Assembly (NCBI GenBank): GCA_029204225.1
Contig: CM055103.1
Coordinates: forward strand, 41,747,368 to 41,811,367
Source of the DNA: Diphasiastrum complanatum
Lineage: Eukaryota; Streptophyta; Lycopodiopsida; Lycopodiales; Lycopodiaceae
Direction of reading: 5' to 3'
DNA: 64,000 bases
The number at the start of each line of letters is the position of its first letter. The stretch's first letter is position 1. A program made the translations under genes and the position numbers. This document shows positions 12,201-27,200 of the stretch, in pieces. The notes under the pieces were generated by a model. The model did not search any database. It was not told where the DNA came from and saw only the letters and a list, made by a program, of their open reading frames with translations.

Positions 12201-15200
12201 TAATGTATAAAAGATTCACAAAAGAAACTATGAATTCTATTAAGAAACAAGAAGAACTGGATCTCTTTAAGAAACTCTTGAGCTACAATAAAAACAAGTC
12301 AGGAGCAAGTGAAGAGAAATGTCTTGAACTTGAGAAATTATTTCCTGAAACATCTTTTGATTTATGTTTGAACAACTCATTGCAATCAGTAAGGATCATC
12401 CTCTTGGGACAATTGATTAACTTTTGACTAGATTCTATTGTCACTGAAAATTAATGTTGGAGCACTACAACTGCCAACTTTTCCAACACTCTGGGGATAA
12501 GGAGAGGGCAAAGGCATCATGGAAAGTGTCGAAGAATCTATTACATGCAGATCTCACCGGTCTAACCAACTACGTGGATTAATGATGTAAGCACAGTAAA
12601 GATGTGATGAAATAATTCAGCGATGAAAAACGTTGAAGCGGTTGTGCTGAAAAAGTCTTCAAGATTTGAAAAAAATATTCTTTGCCCAACGCAGGAGAGA
12701 GCTCTAATACCAAGTTATGAAGAAGATCACACAAACAACATCAGGTGTTAACAAGTGGATGGTGAATTGATTACATATACCAGTCTCCAAAAACAGTAGG
12801 AAAAAACAAACCATTTTGGATGCTAAACAACTACATATTGGTTTCAGCTGAAAAGGTATGAGATGAAGAAAGCACTTTTACCTTTTGAATTACATCCTGT
12901 GAACCATGATATAATCAAATCAATTATTAAGAGCTGTTCTTGCTCAACTTGTGTTGCAGCAAGGATGTGAGCAAGGGACACCAAAAGTACATCACAGGAT
13001 TCAGGCATTCCTGTTTTATAAGATTGCAGTAACTTCTGTGCTCGCTTGAATAGCAGAAGGGCTGGCAATGATGGCAAGGCATGGGCCTTCAGCTCATGAC
13101 AAAGTCCTAGCAGGCAAAATAGCAGGCTATATCCATATTGCACAGCTTCCTGTCCATAAAAGGAGCAATCATTCTTTCTCTCATGAGAGTCAAAGTACTA
13201 AAACCTTGCATCAGATCTTGTGATAGATTCAAATAACAAAAAGCCAAAATGTCAGCATTTAAAGCCAAATGTAGCTAGCCATTATGCAACGTATTTTCTT
13301 CTCTATTCAGCAATGAATGCAAAGGCTCACAGGTTTAGGGTATATCACTGAAAAGCCGAATGTGCATAAGATATTTTTCATGTCAAGACACTGATCCATA
13401 CACCGCCATCCCTCAAGGTCAAGGAAATAAAGTGGATTATGTAATCAAAGAAGTGACTCTTCTACTTTCAGAATAATAGAAAGTTTTCAAACTAAACCCA
13501 CGAAACAGCACCATAAAGTAAAGAGAACTTAATCCTCAACTATTGCATAGTTGGAGCAGAAAAATTGTCTGCAACAAAGAGGTTAAACTTTTGTGATGCA
13601 TCATCATGCATGGAATCCAGACATATAAAACCATTGACCAAAAAAGAGTCATACTGTTCTTAGTTAGTAAAGATTTTCACAACACTTAAATTTATGGCAT
13701 ACTCGATTGCACAAAAGCTCTTATGTCCAATGTACACAAACAGGTCCAAAGATTGAGAATCATTCTTATGAAGTAAAATATGGTCTTTTGTTATAGTATA
13801 TTAACAAATCACGAATAAGTACAAAACGAATAAGAATTTCTGCTGAGCCAATCAGTTACATAAGTTAGAAGCTAATGACCTTTGCATACCAATGTCATAA
13901 GTATTCAAAGCTTCAGAGGTAGCCTAGTTTGACCTGCTACTAAACATTAGCACAAACTTCCAAATTTAGTCCCCCTATTGTATGTCAAACGATCATGCAA
14001 TTACCATTCAACAAATTTGGTATAGAACCACAGCTTGGATGCGTCCAAGTGAGTGGGAAGTAGCTAAAAATATGAGCTCTAAACCGGATCTACAATAGAA
14101 GCAAAGCAGATCTTTTAAAGATGTCAAATGATTTCAACTCAGCTTCACATGAAAAATGGACAACATGTGCTTCAGAGCTTCAGGACTACCTGTCTCTGAG
14201 CTTGAGGGTTTTTCAGAAGACTTTCCAATATATCCACAAGATCCCTTACGGCTGCAGCTTTCATATCAATCTCCTGCAAAATAAACATTGAATAGTATGA
14301 AGTTATATGTGTAGAAGTAGCCAAAGTGTAGTATTTAATATACAAGCTACAACAACCATGAAATTCTCATTTGCAATAACAATCATGTTCAGCTCATTAT
14401 CCAGTTGCAACTCTATTTAAAACCTTTTCTTGTTGGTCACATTTGCTTTCCTACTGACCGAATACTACAATGATGATCCAAAGATGCATTGGGCGTTCCG
14501 GAACGTGTTTTTCTTTTTTTGGCAATATGGGTGTCAAATAGCAGGAAATTTTATGGTGATTTTTTGAAATTTTTCTAAACACTACAAGGACCCTGTTTTT
14601 GTCAAATACTACTAAATCAAGGTTGCAGTCCGCGTTCCAGAACGCGTTCCGGGATTTCCCATTAGGGTTTCCCGGAACGCAATTTTTTTTTTTTTGTATA
14701 GTTGCCAATATGGGTATCATGTGAAAGGATATCAAAAAAGCAATTGTTATGCAGATCTGTTGCTTGGTTTCAGATGGCTGCGGGCTACATTGATTAGAAA
14801 TATGGACATCAGTAGATGGTTTAAGAAAACTGGCTGCATTTTCATATGGTTTCAGAAATTTGAACTGTGTAATTTGCCGACAATTTCGGGTGCGAAACAC
14901 CAAAAAGTGTGTTTTCACTCAGGGAGTTGGAAGGCCAAATCATGAAGAGGCCTTACCGTCGGGGCCAGGGTCTACCGGCAGCCCTCAGACCCCGCCGTTG
15001 GGGGGCGTTGCCCCCCAAACCCCCCACCGGGGGGCTACCGCCCCCCGAACCCCCTGTTTCAGCTATTCCAAAAGAAGTATACAATTCCCGCCAATCTAAG
15101 GAAGGCTCCTTCTAATTCTTTCTATCATTTTCTAACAGAAAACGGAATCAATAGATCTGCAAATTATTGGCATCAGAACACCATTCAAAACTGATTTAGT

Positions 15201-18200
15201 TAGTATTAAACTCAAAAAAAAAAAAAAATTACTCCTTTTTCCACAAAAAAAAAAATTTGCGATCCGGGTCGCGGATCACTGACAATCCGGAATGTTTTTG
15301 CAGCGGATCACGATCCGCTGCAACACAGTACTAAATATATGGGCCCTATTTTTGCTGGATATTGTGCCACTATACAATTCGAAATGAAACTGTTGGAAAG
15401 CCAATGAAATTACTGGAATTCAGGAGAGCAGTGAAATTAGTCCTTAGAAAATTGGAAAGCCAGTGAAATTATCGGAAAGCCAGCTTATAGGAAAGCCGGC
15501 AAAGTATAGGAATGGAAAACTATATACATTATTATATACAAAAAAAACTATATTAGCGTTCCGAACAGCATTCCGCTGTCCGAAACGCTTGTTCCGGAAT
15601 GCTATACTCTCCCGGAACACGTTCCACTGCAAAGTTACAATCATCGATCTCATTAATAAAGGTTGGCAACCTCGAAGATCTAGCTGATTCAATAATAATT
15701 GGTCATCTGCTGGCCAAATTCTAAGACAATATCCAAAAGATAGCTCTTAGCAAGTCAAATGACAGACAAAGTTACAAGATAAACACCACAGAGAGCATGA
15801 AATGAACAATCAAAGTGTAACAATCCTCATCAGTATCATGTCGATAACAAGCTGATTTACTGTAATGAAAGCTACATTGATCTAGAGTCTAGACTAAGCT
15901 AATCAACAGGAAATCATTTTTTATTATAAGACATTAAAAAATGTAAAACATTTTGTAGGTAGTCACGAGCCATCATATATTAAAACCACATAGAATCTGC
16001 CTGAAGATATAACAAATAGAAAAAATATTCCATGTGAAGTTTCCTTCCTAAAACATGAGTAGATGTAGCTTACTTTTCTTTTGCAATGCTAGTAGCCACC
16101 ATACTAATTCACTGAGTAAATGCCATGCGCAAGTGGAATTCATAGATTGTTATTTATGGCATGTGCATTGATTGCCTACAAGCTTTGATTTCATGCAATG
16201 ATATCCTGCATCAAGACATGATTATCAATAGATATTTATTTTGATTGTGTAGTAGGTCAGGGTTTTGTGGTATTCTATTCTTGAGTAGAATATCTAGCTG
16301 TCCTCCATAATATTATCAAAAATTCTAAGTATGCTGTGGCGCTTAAATAATCTTCACCATCACGATCATGTCCATTACTAGAAGATAATATCTGGACTTC
16401 ATATGATTAGAGTTACTTGGTTATACCAAAATATCACAATTGATTATTGCTACTTGTTTCCTAAGCCCAAAAGAATTAAACATTTGGTTGAACTAAAACT
16501 TGGAAAAAATTTCAGAAGTGTTTATCTTCAGTTTTTTATTATCATAAATCAGTTCGACTAAATGTGAACATCATCATGCCCTATTAACCACAAACAATTT
16601 GAAAAATAATGCCTCAACAAGGAATCACTAGGAGAGGCCTCTTGATCTCTTAAGGAATTCTTAGAAGGTTTTATGACAGTAGGCCTTATTTGAACCATGC
16701 AACTCATAATGTACAAATACACAAGTTTACGCCTAAGAGATAGCCCGAACACAACAAAAAGATGGAATCCACAAAGACTTAGATCATCAACTCAATGCAT
16801 GGCATGGAATATATGCTAGGACTATGATATCACACAAGTGTCATCGGCAGCCAAGATAGGTACTTTGGAGTACAGTTCATTTTATACTCTAAAGACCTAA
16901 CTTCACAAAGAGCATGGACATATTATTGTATATGCAACAAAACCAAAACACAGATGAAAACAGTCAACGCTAAAACTTAAAGAGAGTTCGTGGCAGCCAC
17001 AGAGTTACCAAACATTTCTTTGATTTGATATGGTCATTACATGACTGTGTAGAAACTGGAATCTTATCATGCAAACTTCCCAAAAAAGAGTAGCATTTAT
17101 CCCACTTCAAGTGTCTTTGCTTAAATCTTCATGTCCTGCCATATTTTCTGATTTTGTCTAATTAACCACTGTTGCCAATATGCCTTGAATCGTGTTTCTC
17201 ATAGATTTCAAAACATCACAAGTTACCCTGGTAAAGTACCTCCAATTAAGCATCTAGGATATTCTATGCTACAAAATAAAAGGGGTAGACCAAAAATCGT
17301 GAACTGACATCAATAAAGGTGTATAATTTTTTATGTAAACTGACATCATCAAAAGAAAAGTGTAGATGTATAGCAAACTCATTGCACTAATCCTATATGG
17401 CAGAAAACAACAGATTGATTTGAGGAAAGAGGTGAAACAAACCTGGACTGATTGGATAGGATAATATTCTGTGTATTCTATTAGCATCTTCAGAAGTTGC
17501 AATCCCACCGTTGGGTATGCACATGCTAGTAAAGATAAATGGGAATGAAGTTGGCGAGCAAAAAGTACTTGACCGCATGAAAGTAATGGTCGTATAAGTA
17601 TGAGATTGAAGAAGGAACGCAAAAATTCCATGGCAATCTGCAGTCTTGGAGTAGCTGAATGAGCATGTAAAATGATAATGCTTAGTTGTTGTAGAATCTC
17701 AAAATGTGCTTCTTCTCGAGACACCAAAGCCTGCACCAAAGAGCCACCAAAAGGTTCATTAACAATCTTACATCTCTTTGTGACATTTGGAATTCATGAT
17801 TCGATTTGAGAGGTCGATAATGTCAATAGATAAGCTTAGCAAAAAATACACATGCAACAAAAAAAGTCAAAATATTCAACTAAGATTTACGGTACAAAAG
17901 AACAAATTCGTAGTGATCAACCATTTTACCACCTTAGCATAAGTTGAAACTTGATATCTAAGAGTTGTGGAAATGCGAATTCTCTTATGTGTAAACACAG
18001 TGCTGACAAAGAAACAAAAACAAAACACCTGAAAATTTTCAAAGAACAAAACAGAAAAAAGACAGAATGTAAGCCATCGCCATGGATCTTAAGTTACAAG
18101 AAGAAATTTCTAGAAAAAAAAAAATTGAAACTCAGAAGACTCTTTCGCTCCCCACTTTTCTAACTTTTAATTAAACATCAAGAAGATACCCAAGGCAAAA

Positions 18201-21200
18201 ATACAAAAGACAGAACCATAAGTGTCTTGTACAATTTAATCTTTTTTCATGATTTTCCAAAAAGGGCAAGCCATATAGAGTAACGAAACAAGTTACAACT
18301 AAATTAATCAACTGGTTAACAAGAGCATCTCTACTCTAACGGATTGAGAAGTAATCACTTTTTGTAAAACATCAGGCACCTGAATAATGTTGACATCATC
18401 ATAATCTGGCTACAGCATTTCAGCAAATATATCAACCAAACAATCTGAATTAAATTGGTTTATAGAAAGCTCCAGCAAACTGCAATTGTCCCCTCTAGAT
18501 GCACATCTCCAGGATTGAATCCTACACCAAAAACATTAGGGTCTTTTACAAAGAGCTACCAAAATTGGGAGGATTGAGAACAAATAAGTCACAAACTCTT
18601 CTTGCATAAGCCAGGTTATCGAATCGGAGGGGAGAAGTACTAAGGAAACCAATCTTTGCATGAATTCATAAGAGAAAAGGTTAATCTTTGCTAGAGAAGC
18701 TGCTCAATTTTGTATCAAAAACATGTATTCTTTGTTGGGACAAAGAGTCAACTAGAGAAATATGCATATTATCCAAAAGAAAGTGAGGCCATCAATTAAT
18801 ATCATTGACTCAACAATCTTAAGCTCCTTTTCTTCTTTGGATCACCATCATAATCCTTTTTCCCAGCCAGTAAAACTCAAAGTGCAAAACACCTCTTCCA
18901 ACTTCACAAGCTTTACATCAGTTTTCTTTTAACATGTTGCTGAAAATATTACAAACTAGCTTGCATACAAACTGATCCAAATTTATGTTGGTGTCTGGCA
19001 TAGTGAGCATCTATTGCTATTATCTCTTCTATCATATAAGAAGAGTTGATCTTTAATGATTCAATGATACCCACAAAATCATATAAAATCAAATACATGT
19101 TGTATATGTAGAAAATGCAGGCGGATGCTACTTAGCCTGAAGACGATCTTTACAACACAAAACTTGGTTCAAGCACAAGATAGAAAGCAAACTTCACTGA
19201 TAATAAATGCACAAAGCACAATAGCCGATGTACACTTTCTTATAGCTACAAGCAATATAAGCTAACTCAATTATGCCACCATAAAAAATGCTCAATAACT
19301 TGCGGGCAGGGAGGTAATTGAGTCTTCCACCCAACCCTTTTACCTAGGTATGCTAGTGATAGGCTTCAGAGCCCAAATGCTACAACATCCCTACTCACTC
19401 CACTATTGACCAAATGTATTAGGTTGTAATACCGTCGTATGCACAAACATACGTCAACATTAGCTTTCATAAATTTGCACAAAGGCCAACGTACTCAATT
19501 TTTAGCACTTCTCTTAAAGTGAAAGAGAGACTTAACCATGATGAACGATAGCACTAAGAAGCAAAGTTTTGATTAATATTCTAATATTGTGAATGTTGTA
19601 GTAGCTTTTTTCTTTATGCTAGTTATCAAATGCATGTCCTCATTATGACATGATCCAACGTGTAAAAATTTACTTTGCATGGAACTAGCTAGCATGCTCA
19701 TCAATGATCAATTTTTGGGTGTAACTAATCAATAGTACTCATTCCCTAGTGTAATCAAATGCATTGACTGCAAAGATAACAATTTTATCGTTGATCTCAT
19801 TGACAACTTCCAATAGTCAAATTTCTTGATTGCCAAGGGTAAACAAATGAGTGTTTACTCAATAGAATAGTTAAGTAGTTGAATATAGTAACTGCTTGAG
19901 AAAGTAAAGGTATTGTTTACTCAAAGGGAAACTTAAATGATTGAAGGTGCCGATTGTTTAGGTATTTTAGGGTTTGGTACTCTCAAGAAACCTGGCAGTT
20001 ACTTTGACATTTAGGTCGAGCAACAAAAGCATAGAGTTAACAAATGTAAGGCAAAAAGCAGCCAAAATATTGATCAAATTGGAGCATGCTATAGCTTGAT
20101 GGAATAAGGAGATCGAGAACTTTCTAGTGCCAACTTTGAATTTAAAAATTATGGTCACATGACAAGTTATGTCAACAATATTTCTAATAGACAATCTCAG
20201 ACTCGTAACGGAAAAGCGTGTTCTTTCAGCAATGGTTTCACTGAAACACGGTTTGAACCTAACTGAACCATGATAGTTTTTTATTTGAATTTTCTTTTAC
20301 ACGGGTCATGTAGTCTCTCTTCTCACTTATAGTTGAAAATGCATAGCCCAATATTTCTAATAGACAATCTCAGACTCGTAACGGAAAAGCGTGTTCTTTG
20401 GGCAATGGTTTCACTGAAACACGGTTTGAACCTAACTGAACCGTGATAGTTTTTTATTTGAATTTTCTTTTACACGGGTCATGAAGTCTCTCTTCTCACT
20501 TATAGTTGAAAATGCATAGCCCACTTTTGGTTGGATGGGAGGAAAGATAATGAAGAGTCCTCATAGTGAGGTTGTGGAGGATGGGCTTGCCTGAAATATA
20601 TGCCTATTTTACCCCTTTAGGCTTTGTAAATTTGTAACTTGCAAGTTGTGCATATGTCATGGGGGTATAAATTAAATACATTATGAACCACTCTTTTACA
20701 CATTTTAGCAAGTGGGTCAAGTAGGACACATGGTCCACTTCACACCTAGAGCTGAATTTAGTGACACCTTGTGTATACCCATGAAGCATGTATGACATGT
20801 GGCACCCAAGATATTTTGGATCTTGAAGGGTTCTCCCACTATTTGATTATTCACTTGTTGGAATCTATCTCTCTTGTCAAGGAGCTTGAGCTTTGGTGTC
20901 TGCTATTCTCGCTGTATCTAAATGATTTATGTTATGCTATTGATGCGTCTATTATCATTTATCAAAGTTATGATGCTATATAGAATGATCCACAAGTTTC
21001 AACATGGTATCAGATCCTTAAATAAGCACCTCAATCTTGAAAACATGTGACCTGCTAGCATAACAGATCTTTCAGATGGACAGTTGGTAATGATAGAGAG
21101 CTATCACTATGAGGATTACAGCCATAGCAAACAAAGTTCATTCTAAGCAATTTTTCAAAAGTTGTGAAGAGCAACTTCTGGAGAATTACTTTCTGTAGGG

Positions 21201-24200
21201 AGATCCTGTGAAGATGCCAATCAGATCTTGGACAAGGGCTAGGACGGACATATTGCGTGAGATTCAAAGTTAGAAGCCAAGGGGTATTCATCAAGTGGCA
21301 TAATACCCAAACCTTAGTTTACCTTCTTTCACTTTTTTCAATCTAATCATGTCCAATCTTTCTAAAGCTAGCAAGCTAGATGGCACTAATTATAGTGAAA
21401 ACATTCTTAAAGAAAAAAGATGTTGGGATATAGTAACAGGAAGATAACTTGTTCCTACTTCTGAACATGATCTCAAGGACTATATCAAGAGGGGCAAGTG
21501 GGCCTACAAATCATCAATCTCTTAGTGAAGATTTGCATCATCCTCACATTAGAGAGGCAAGAGGACCAGATCGAGCTTGGGAAATCCTCAAATCCACGTT
21601 TGAGACAGCCAACACAGCCACGGTTCATTATTTAAATAACAAGCTTCATACTCTCAACATGGATTCAAGGGATTCAATCATTGATCATTTCACAAGGATC
21701 CAGGATCATAGAAATCAGCGAGTTGCCATTGGCTTTCAATAGCTTGTCATATGCTTTTCAAAATTATTTGACAATCATTCCTGCTAGAGATAGAATTCCT
21801 ACATTTGAAGGATTGTATGGTCTCTTGAAACAGGAGGAGATGAGAAAGGTGAAGCTCTCTCAAATGGAGGATTTTGAAGAGCATGTTTCTGCTACTAAGA
21901 AGAAGCAACAATATTCCAAAAAAGATAAAGGTAGACCGAAGGGATCATCATAGGACCTAGAGCAAAGTATGGGAAATTTGCAAGGATCAAATGGACAAAC
22001 CTCGAGTTTCTCTTCTACATGTCGTAGTAAAGGAAGTTGCAACTATTGCGAAACGTATCGCTATTTTGCTTTTGAGGGCAGGAAGAAGCAAGTTGATCAA
22101 GGAAAAGGATCAAAAAAGCCATCTAGGAATTATCAAATGGAGTTGCGAGCCGGATCACATACATCAAATTGAGCTTTTTTCTGCAACATTAGCTACACAA
22201 ACCACTTACATCAACTCTGGTGCCGCAAAGCGCATGAGGCTTCACAGGGATCAATTTAGTTCCTTTGTGGAATTAAATGATGAATAGGATGTGTGCTTGG
22301 GTGACATTTCTACACAAGGTTAACAGCGAGGGCATTGTTCCAGTCAAGCTTAGATGAAGGTAAAGGTCATCGTGAATGTCTTTTATGTACTAAGGCTTCC
22401 AAAGAAGCTTCTTTCTATTGGCACTATCACCAAACAAAATACAAAAGTTGAATTTGATGATTCAGCTTGTCTTGTCAAGGACAAAGGTGATAGTATGAAG
22501 GAATAATTTTGATTACGTTCATGAAGAACATGTTTACTCTCAAAAAGATTGTAGAAGGCTTGCACCAGAACGCATTCCGAGGGGGGGTCGTGATCCCCCG
22601 GAACGCGTTCCGGAATACTAAAGAAATTGCAAAAAAAAATGCATTATGGCCACACGCACCTAGAGGAGAAAAAGTGTTGCAAATTGTTTTATGCTTGTTG
22701 AATTGCAGGGTATGAGCAGTCTACAAGCATCTATTCAACAATTCGGACACGGTGGGCATAGTGTCAGGTACAGGAAAAGAGCTTGCAGCTCGAAATCATC
22801 AGATCCAGGTTATTGGTAGGCCCACATATGATCTTTGAAAAAATGTATAGAACTAGCTGTAGGTGTCGGATTGGGGTGATATAAAGTGCTAGGTGTGTTT
22901 CCTCATGCCTACAGGAATGCCTAGAATGTCTGTTCTGGTCGTTACAGCACATACTTGAAGTTATGAATGCATCGCTCTCTTTTGGAATTTTTTCTATCCC
23001 TCTTTGTGAAATAAGTTATAGGTATCAGATAGAGAGCCCGAAGGATGCTAGATTGTATTTCGTAATGCTTACAAGTATTCTAGGAGTGTCGGTTTTTGCG
23101 CTTATGGCCCATACGTCAAGTTATAAATGTGGTGCTCGCTTTTTTAGTGCATGTGGAGGGAGGACCAGCTATGTCCTATGACATGGTGGGGTTGCCAAGG
23201 CCGCTCCACGCTAGATCTCCAGCGTTTGGCGGAGAGTGTTGTCACAGGACTGCTCAGCTTCCGCCTGTGAGCAAAATTGTCCAACAATGCACGAATGCTA
23301 CAACGCTACGCCACATCCGAAGAGATGTTGGAGGTTGGTTTATGTTTTATCTGGTTTTGATATGTATTGGTTTCCGTCATTGTTAGTATCAATATGTATC
23401 TTGTTAAATCAACAATGAAACTTTCCTGATAACTCAGTTTCTATTGTGCTTGCAGGTGTCCGGACTTTTGCATGCTCGACATCGACGCCACCATTCCTCG
23501 AGGACCTCCTACACATGCCGAGGTTGAGGATGATACTTTCAGAAGCTGCACAAGCAGAGATGTCTTACATACCTATGTAACTAGCAGTACTCCGGTAACC
23601 CCTATGTTACGAGCTCGTAACCAGTGCCGAACCCTAGAGAACACAGATAGGTCAGATACCACAGTCAAAGTCATGTCCATGTACATGACCAGCAGGGCAA
23701 GACAGTGTGAGTAGTGTGCCCCAGCACGGTCCATAGCCATGGCGGGCCTAACACAACCTAGGGACCCTGTCAGTAGGATAGGGCCCCTAGTTGGGTCCCG
23801 ACGTGCAGTCGGCCACGTCAGTGCCACGTGGCCGACACTTGGCAGTAGCATGCTATCAGTCCTCACACTGGGCTAGGAGGGGCTTACTCTATATCAGGGA
23901 GTAGGCAAGGTTGGGTGGATCAGTTAGTGTTTGCCCTACTGTGGTGTTAGGATCTATTACACTGGTATCAGATCCATCTCCATCGGTACCTTGATCTCTG
24001 ATTTTTCCGGACAGCAGATCTGAAAGCAGTGGAGGAAGAGCTAAAAGGGCTTTTCTTGATTCTCTCTGTGGAAGTACAGTTCTCAGAACGAGCAAAGTTT
24101 TCTTTCCCTCCTTGTACAGTTGTAAATTAGTCTTTTAGACTTTTTTTCCTTCAGAAGTTAAGGTAGCTATCTTTCAGTTCCGAAGATGACCACTCCTCAG

Positions 24201-27200
24201 GGACCTGATCAACCCCCGGAGAGAGGCTTCGACGAACTTGAAACAGAAGCCCTGACTTACAGAAAAGGGAAGGAACCCATGGAAGTAGAAGAACAGGAAC
24301 AGTTCGCCGAAGAACTCGACGAACTGGTTACCAAGGAGCGGTTCCTCCAATTGGTAACAGAAGTGGATGAACTGAAGTTGGCAATAGCCAATTTCAAGTC
24401 CAGTGTGGACGACTCGTTCGCTGAACTCAAAAACTTGATTTTGAGTTCAGCGAAAGGAAGCCTTCCCTCCACTTCTCAGTTATCCCCTTCTCCACTTCCA
24501 TCAGTTTCGGGTGAGACTTTACGGTCTCACCCCAGTGTTTTTAAAGACTTAAAACCTCCTACTTTTAATGGGGAAGAGAAGGATAGAAATGCAGATATTC
24601 TACAAACCTTCCTCAGCAAATGGAAGAACATTCATGCTCTTAAACAGACCCCTGACCATTTGCAAGCTATTGAGGCCAGTCTTTCCTTAGGGCCTATGGC
24701 CTATAAGTGGTGGTTAAATCTCCAGGAGACTGGGCAGACTCCCCGGTCATGGAAAGCTTTTGAAGAAGCTTTCCTAAGAGAATTTCTACCAGAGAATGAA
24801 CTTGATAGAGCCTGGGAAGCCTGGGAAAGAACAGTAATGGACAAGTCCCTCATCCAATATATCTCGCAGTACCGAGAAGCAATTTTAAAGATTAAAAATA
24901 TGGATGACTATCAGAAAATCAGGGGATTTGTCCGTGGCCTCAAAGATGAATATAAAGTAGAGGTCCAGAGAAACTCGCCTACTACCCTTGAGCAAGCTCT
25001 CAGATATGCTCAAATCTATGATGATTCAGTGGGTAGGAAGAAGGCGAGACAACAGCCACTTTCTGAGCAGCCTTCTCAGAAAGACTTTCAATTTAAAAAG
25101 AAATTTTTAAAAAGAAAGAAAGAAGACAAATTTAAAAGTGAAGCTCCTCATAAACGCCCTTCACTCATACAGCCCTTAAAACCAGATGATTTTGAGAAAG
25201 CCAAACAAGAACGTTTGTGCTTTGTGTGTATGGGCAAGGGACACACAGTCAGACAGTGTCCCAAGGGGCCTTTCACTAAGAAAGATAAAAAGGATAAAAA
25301 ACAAGTTCATCTTGTTCAGACCGTAACTTTCCCCAGTGACTCGGCAACTTCCGAGATAAGTGTATCATGAAGATCATGAACACTGTTGCCAGCTGACCAC
25401 TGCAATGCTAGCGAGACCCTTCAGCTTTGGGCCGCATGACCTAGTACGTATGCATGGGAAAGTTGGTAACCAGTCAGTTAGAGTTATGGTTGATGATGGG
25501 GCAACCCATAATTTCATCAACTACACCCTGGTTAAAAAACTTGAACTTCCAGAAGTACCTAGTCTACATAGGTACATAGTTTCACTAGCTAAGGGTGAAG
25601 ATGAGAAAATCTGGGAAACTATGGTAAGTAACTTAAATCTTGGTATTCAGGGGTACCAAGATGAAATAAACTTTCAAATAATGCACCTGGATCGAACAGG
25701 CATTGTTCTCGGGAGAGATTGGCTCTACAGTTTAGGACCTTCCCTCCACAGAAACTATCAGGAGAACACCCTCAGCTTTCAGCATAAAGGCCGAGAGATC
25801 CAGTTGCATGGGGAGCATGATGTTCCCAACAGCCCTATGGTCTGCAGTTCAGAGCTCTGTCAGCTAATCGGAGACGAAGACCATCAGGTATTCTTATGTG
25901 ACTTTCAGTTTATTCCTGAAGTTTCTATTTCCAGTTCTATTCAGCAGAAAATCAGTAAATTAGAAACTTTATTGTCTAAATTTAAAGACGTTTTTCCTGA
26001 AGATTTACCACATAGTTTACCACCTAGCAGAGAGGTAGATCATGTAATAAACCTAGTACCAGGTACAGCACCTGTTTCTAAACCTCCGTATCGGGTCAGC
26101 CGAACAGAGGATGAAGAAATAACTAGGCAGTTAACAGACTATCTTGGGAAAGGCCAAATTCAGACCAGTAGTTCACCATGGGCCTCACCAGTCCTATTGG
26201 TGAAAAAGAAAGAGGGGTCTATGCGTCTTTGCGTAGATTACAGAGCCCTCAATAAAGTCACAATTAAGAATAAATACCCTATGCCTCGGGCAGACGAGTT
26301 GTTTGATCAACTCGATGGGGCTAAGTTTTTCAGTAAAATAGACCTCAGATCGGGATATCATCAAGTCCGTATAAAATCGGAAGATATCTCGAAAACAGCT
26401 TTTAGGACTCGTCACGGTCATTATGAGTTTAAGGTGATGCCATTTGGGCTCACAAATGCTCCAGCTACCTTTATGACCTTGATGAACAGTGTCCTCAGAC
26501 CATACTTGGGTAAGTTTGTAGTCGTATTTTTAGATGACATCCTCGTTTACAGCAAAACGAGGAACGAGCATCTAAAACACCTCAGAAAGGTGTTTCGACT
26601 GCTCAGAAAGCATAAGCTCTATGCTAAACAATCCAAGTGTGAATTCTTCGTTGAAGAAGTAGCATATTTGGGTCACATTACCTCGTCAAATGGGATTAAA
26701 ATGGACCCGAATAAGGTTAAAGCCATACTCAGTTGGCTGAGACCTCAGAATATTTTGGAACTTCAAATCTTTCTTGGTCTGGCGGGATATTATAGACGAT
26801 TTGTCAAGGAATATGCTCAGATAGCAGTTCCTATGACAAATCTCCTTAAGGGGAAGGGAAAGGAGTTCATTTGGGAGTCCGCACAGCAGGAGAGCTTTGA
26901 TGCTCTCAAAACAGCCTTAGCTACAGCACCGGTTTTAAAAGTCGTCGACCCCAATCAGCCATTTGTGGTCGAAACAGATGCTAGCGACTTTGCAGTAGGT
27001 GTTGTACTAACTCAGGGCGGACGACCAGTAGCGTTCGAGAGTAAAAAACTCGAGCCAGCTCAGACTAGGTACAGTGCCTATGAAAAGGAACTCTTTTCTA
27101 TAGTCCATGCCCTTAAGACTTGGAGGCATTATTTGTATGGTGCCAACTTTGAGGTCCTGACAGACCATGAGAGTCTCAGATACCTTTGCAATCAACCTGA

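Noticed and set aside
12690-12730. Primer-binding-site-like tggtattagagc on the minus strand
   Set aside because: No LTR with TG...CA ends or coding remnant was found next to it; it lies in RST1 intron 4 close to exon 4.
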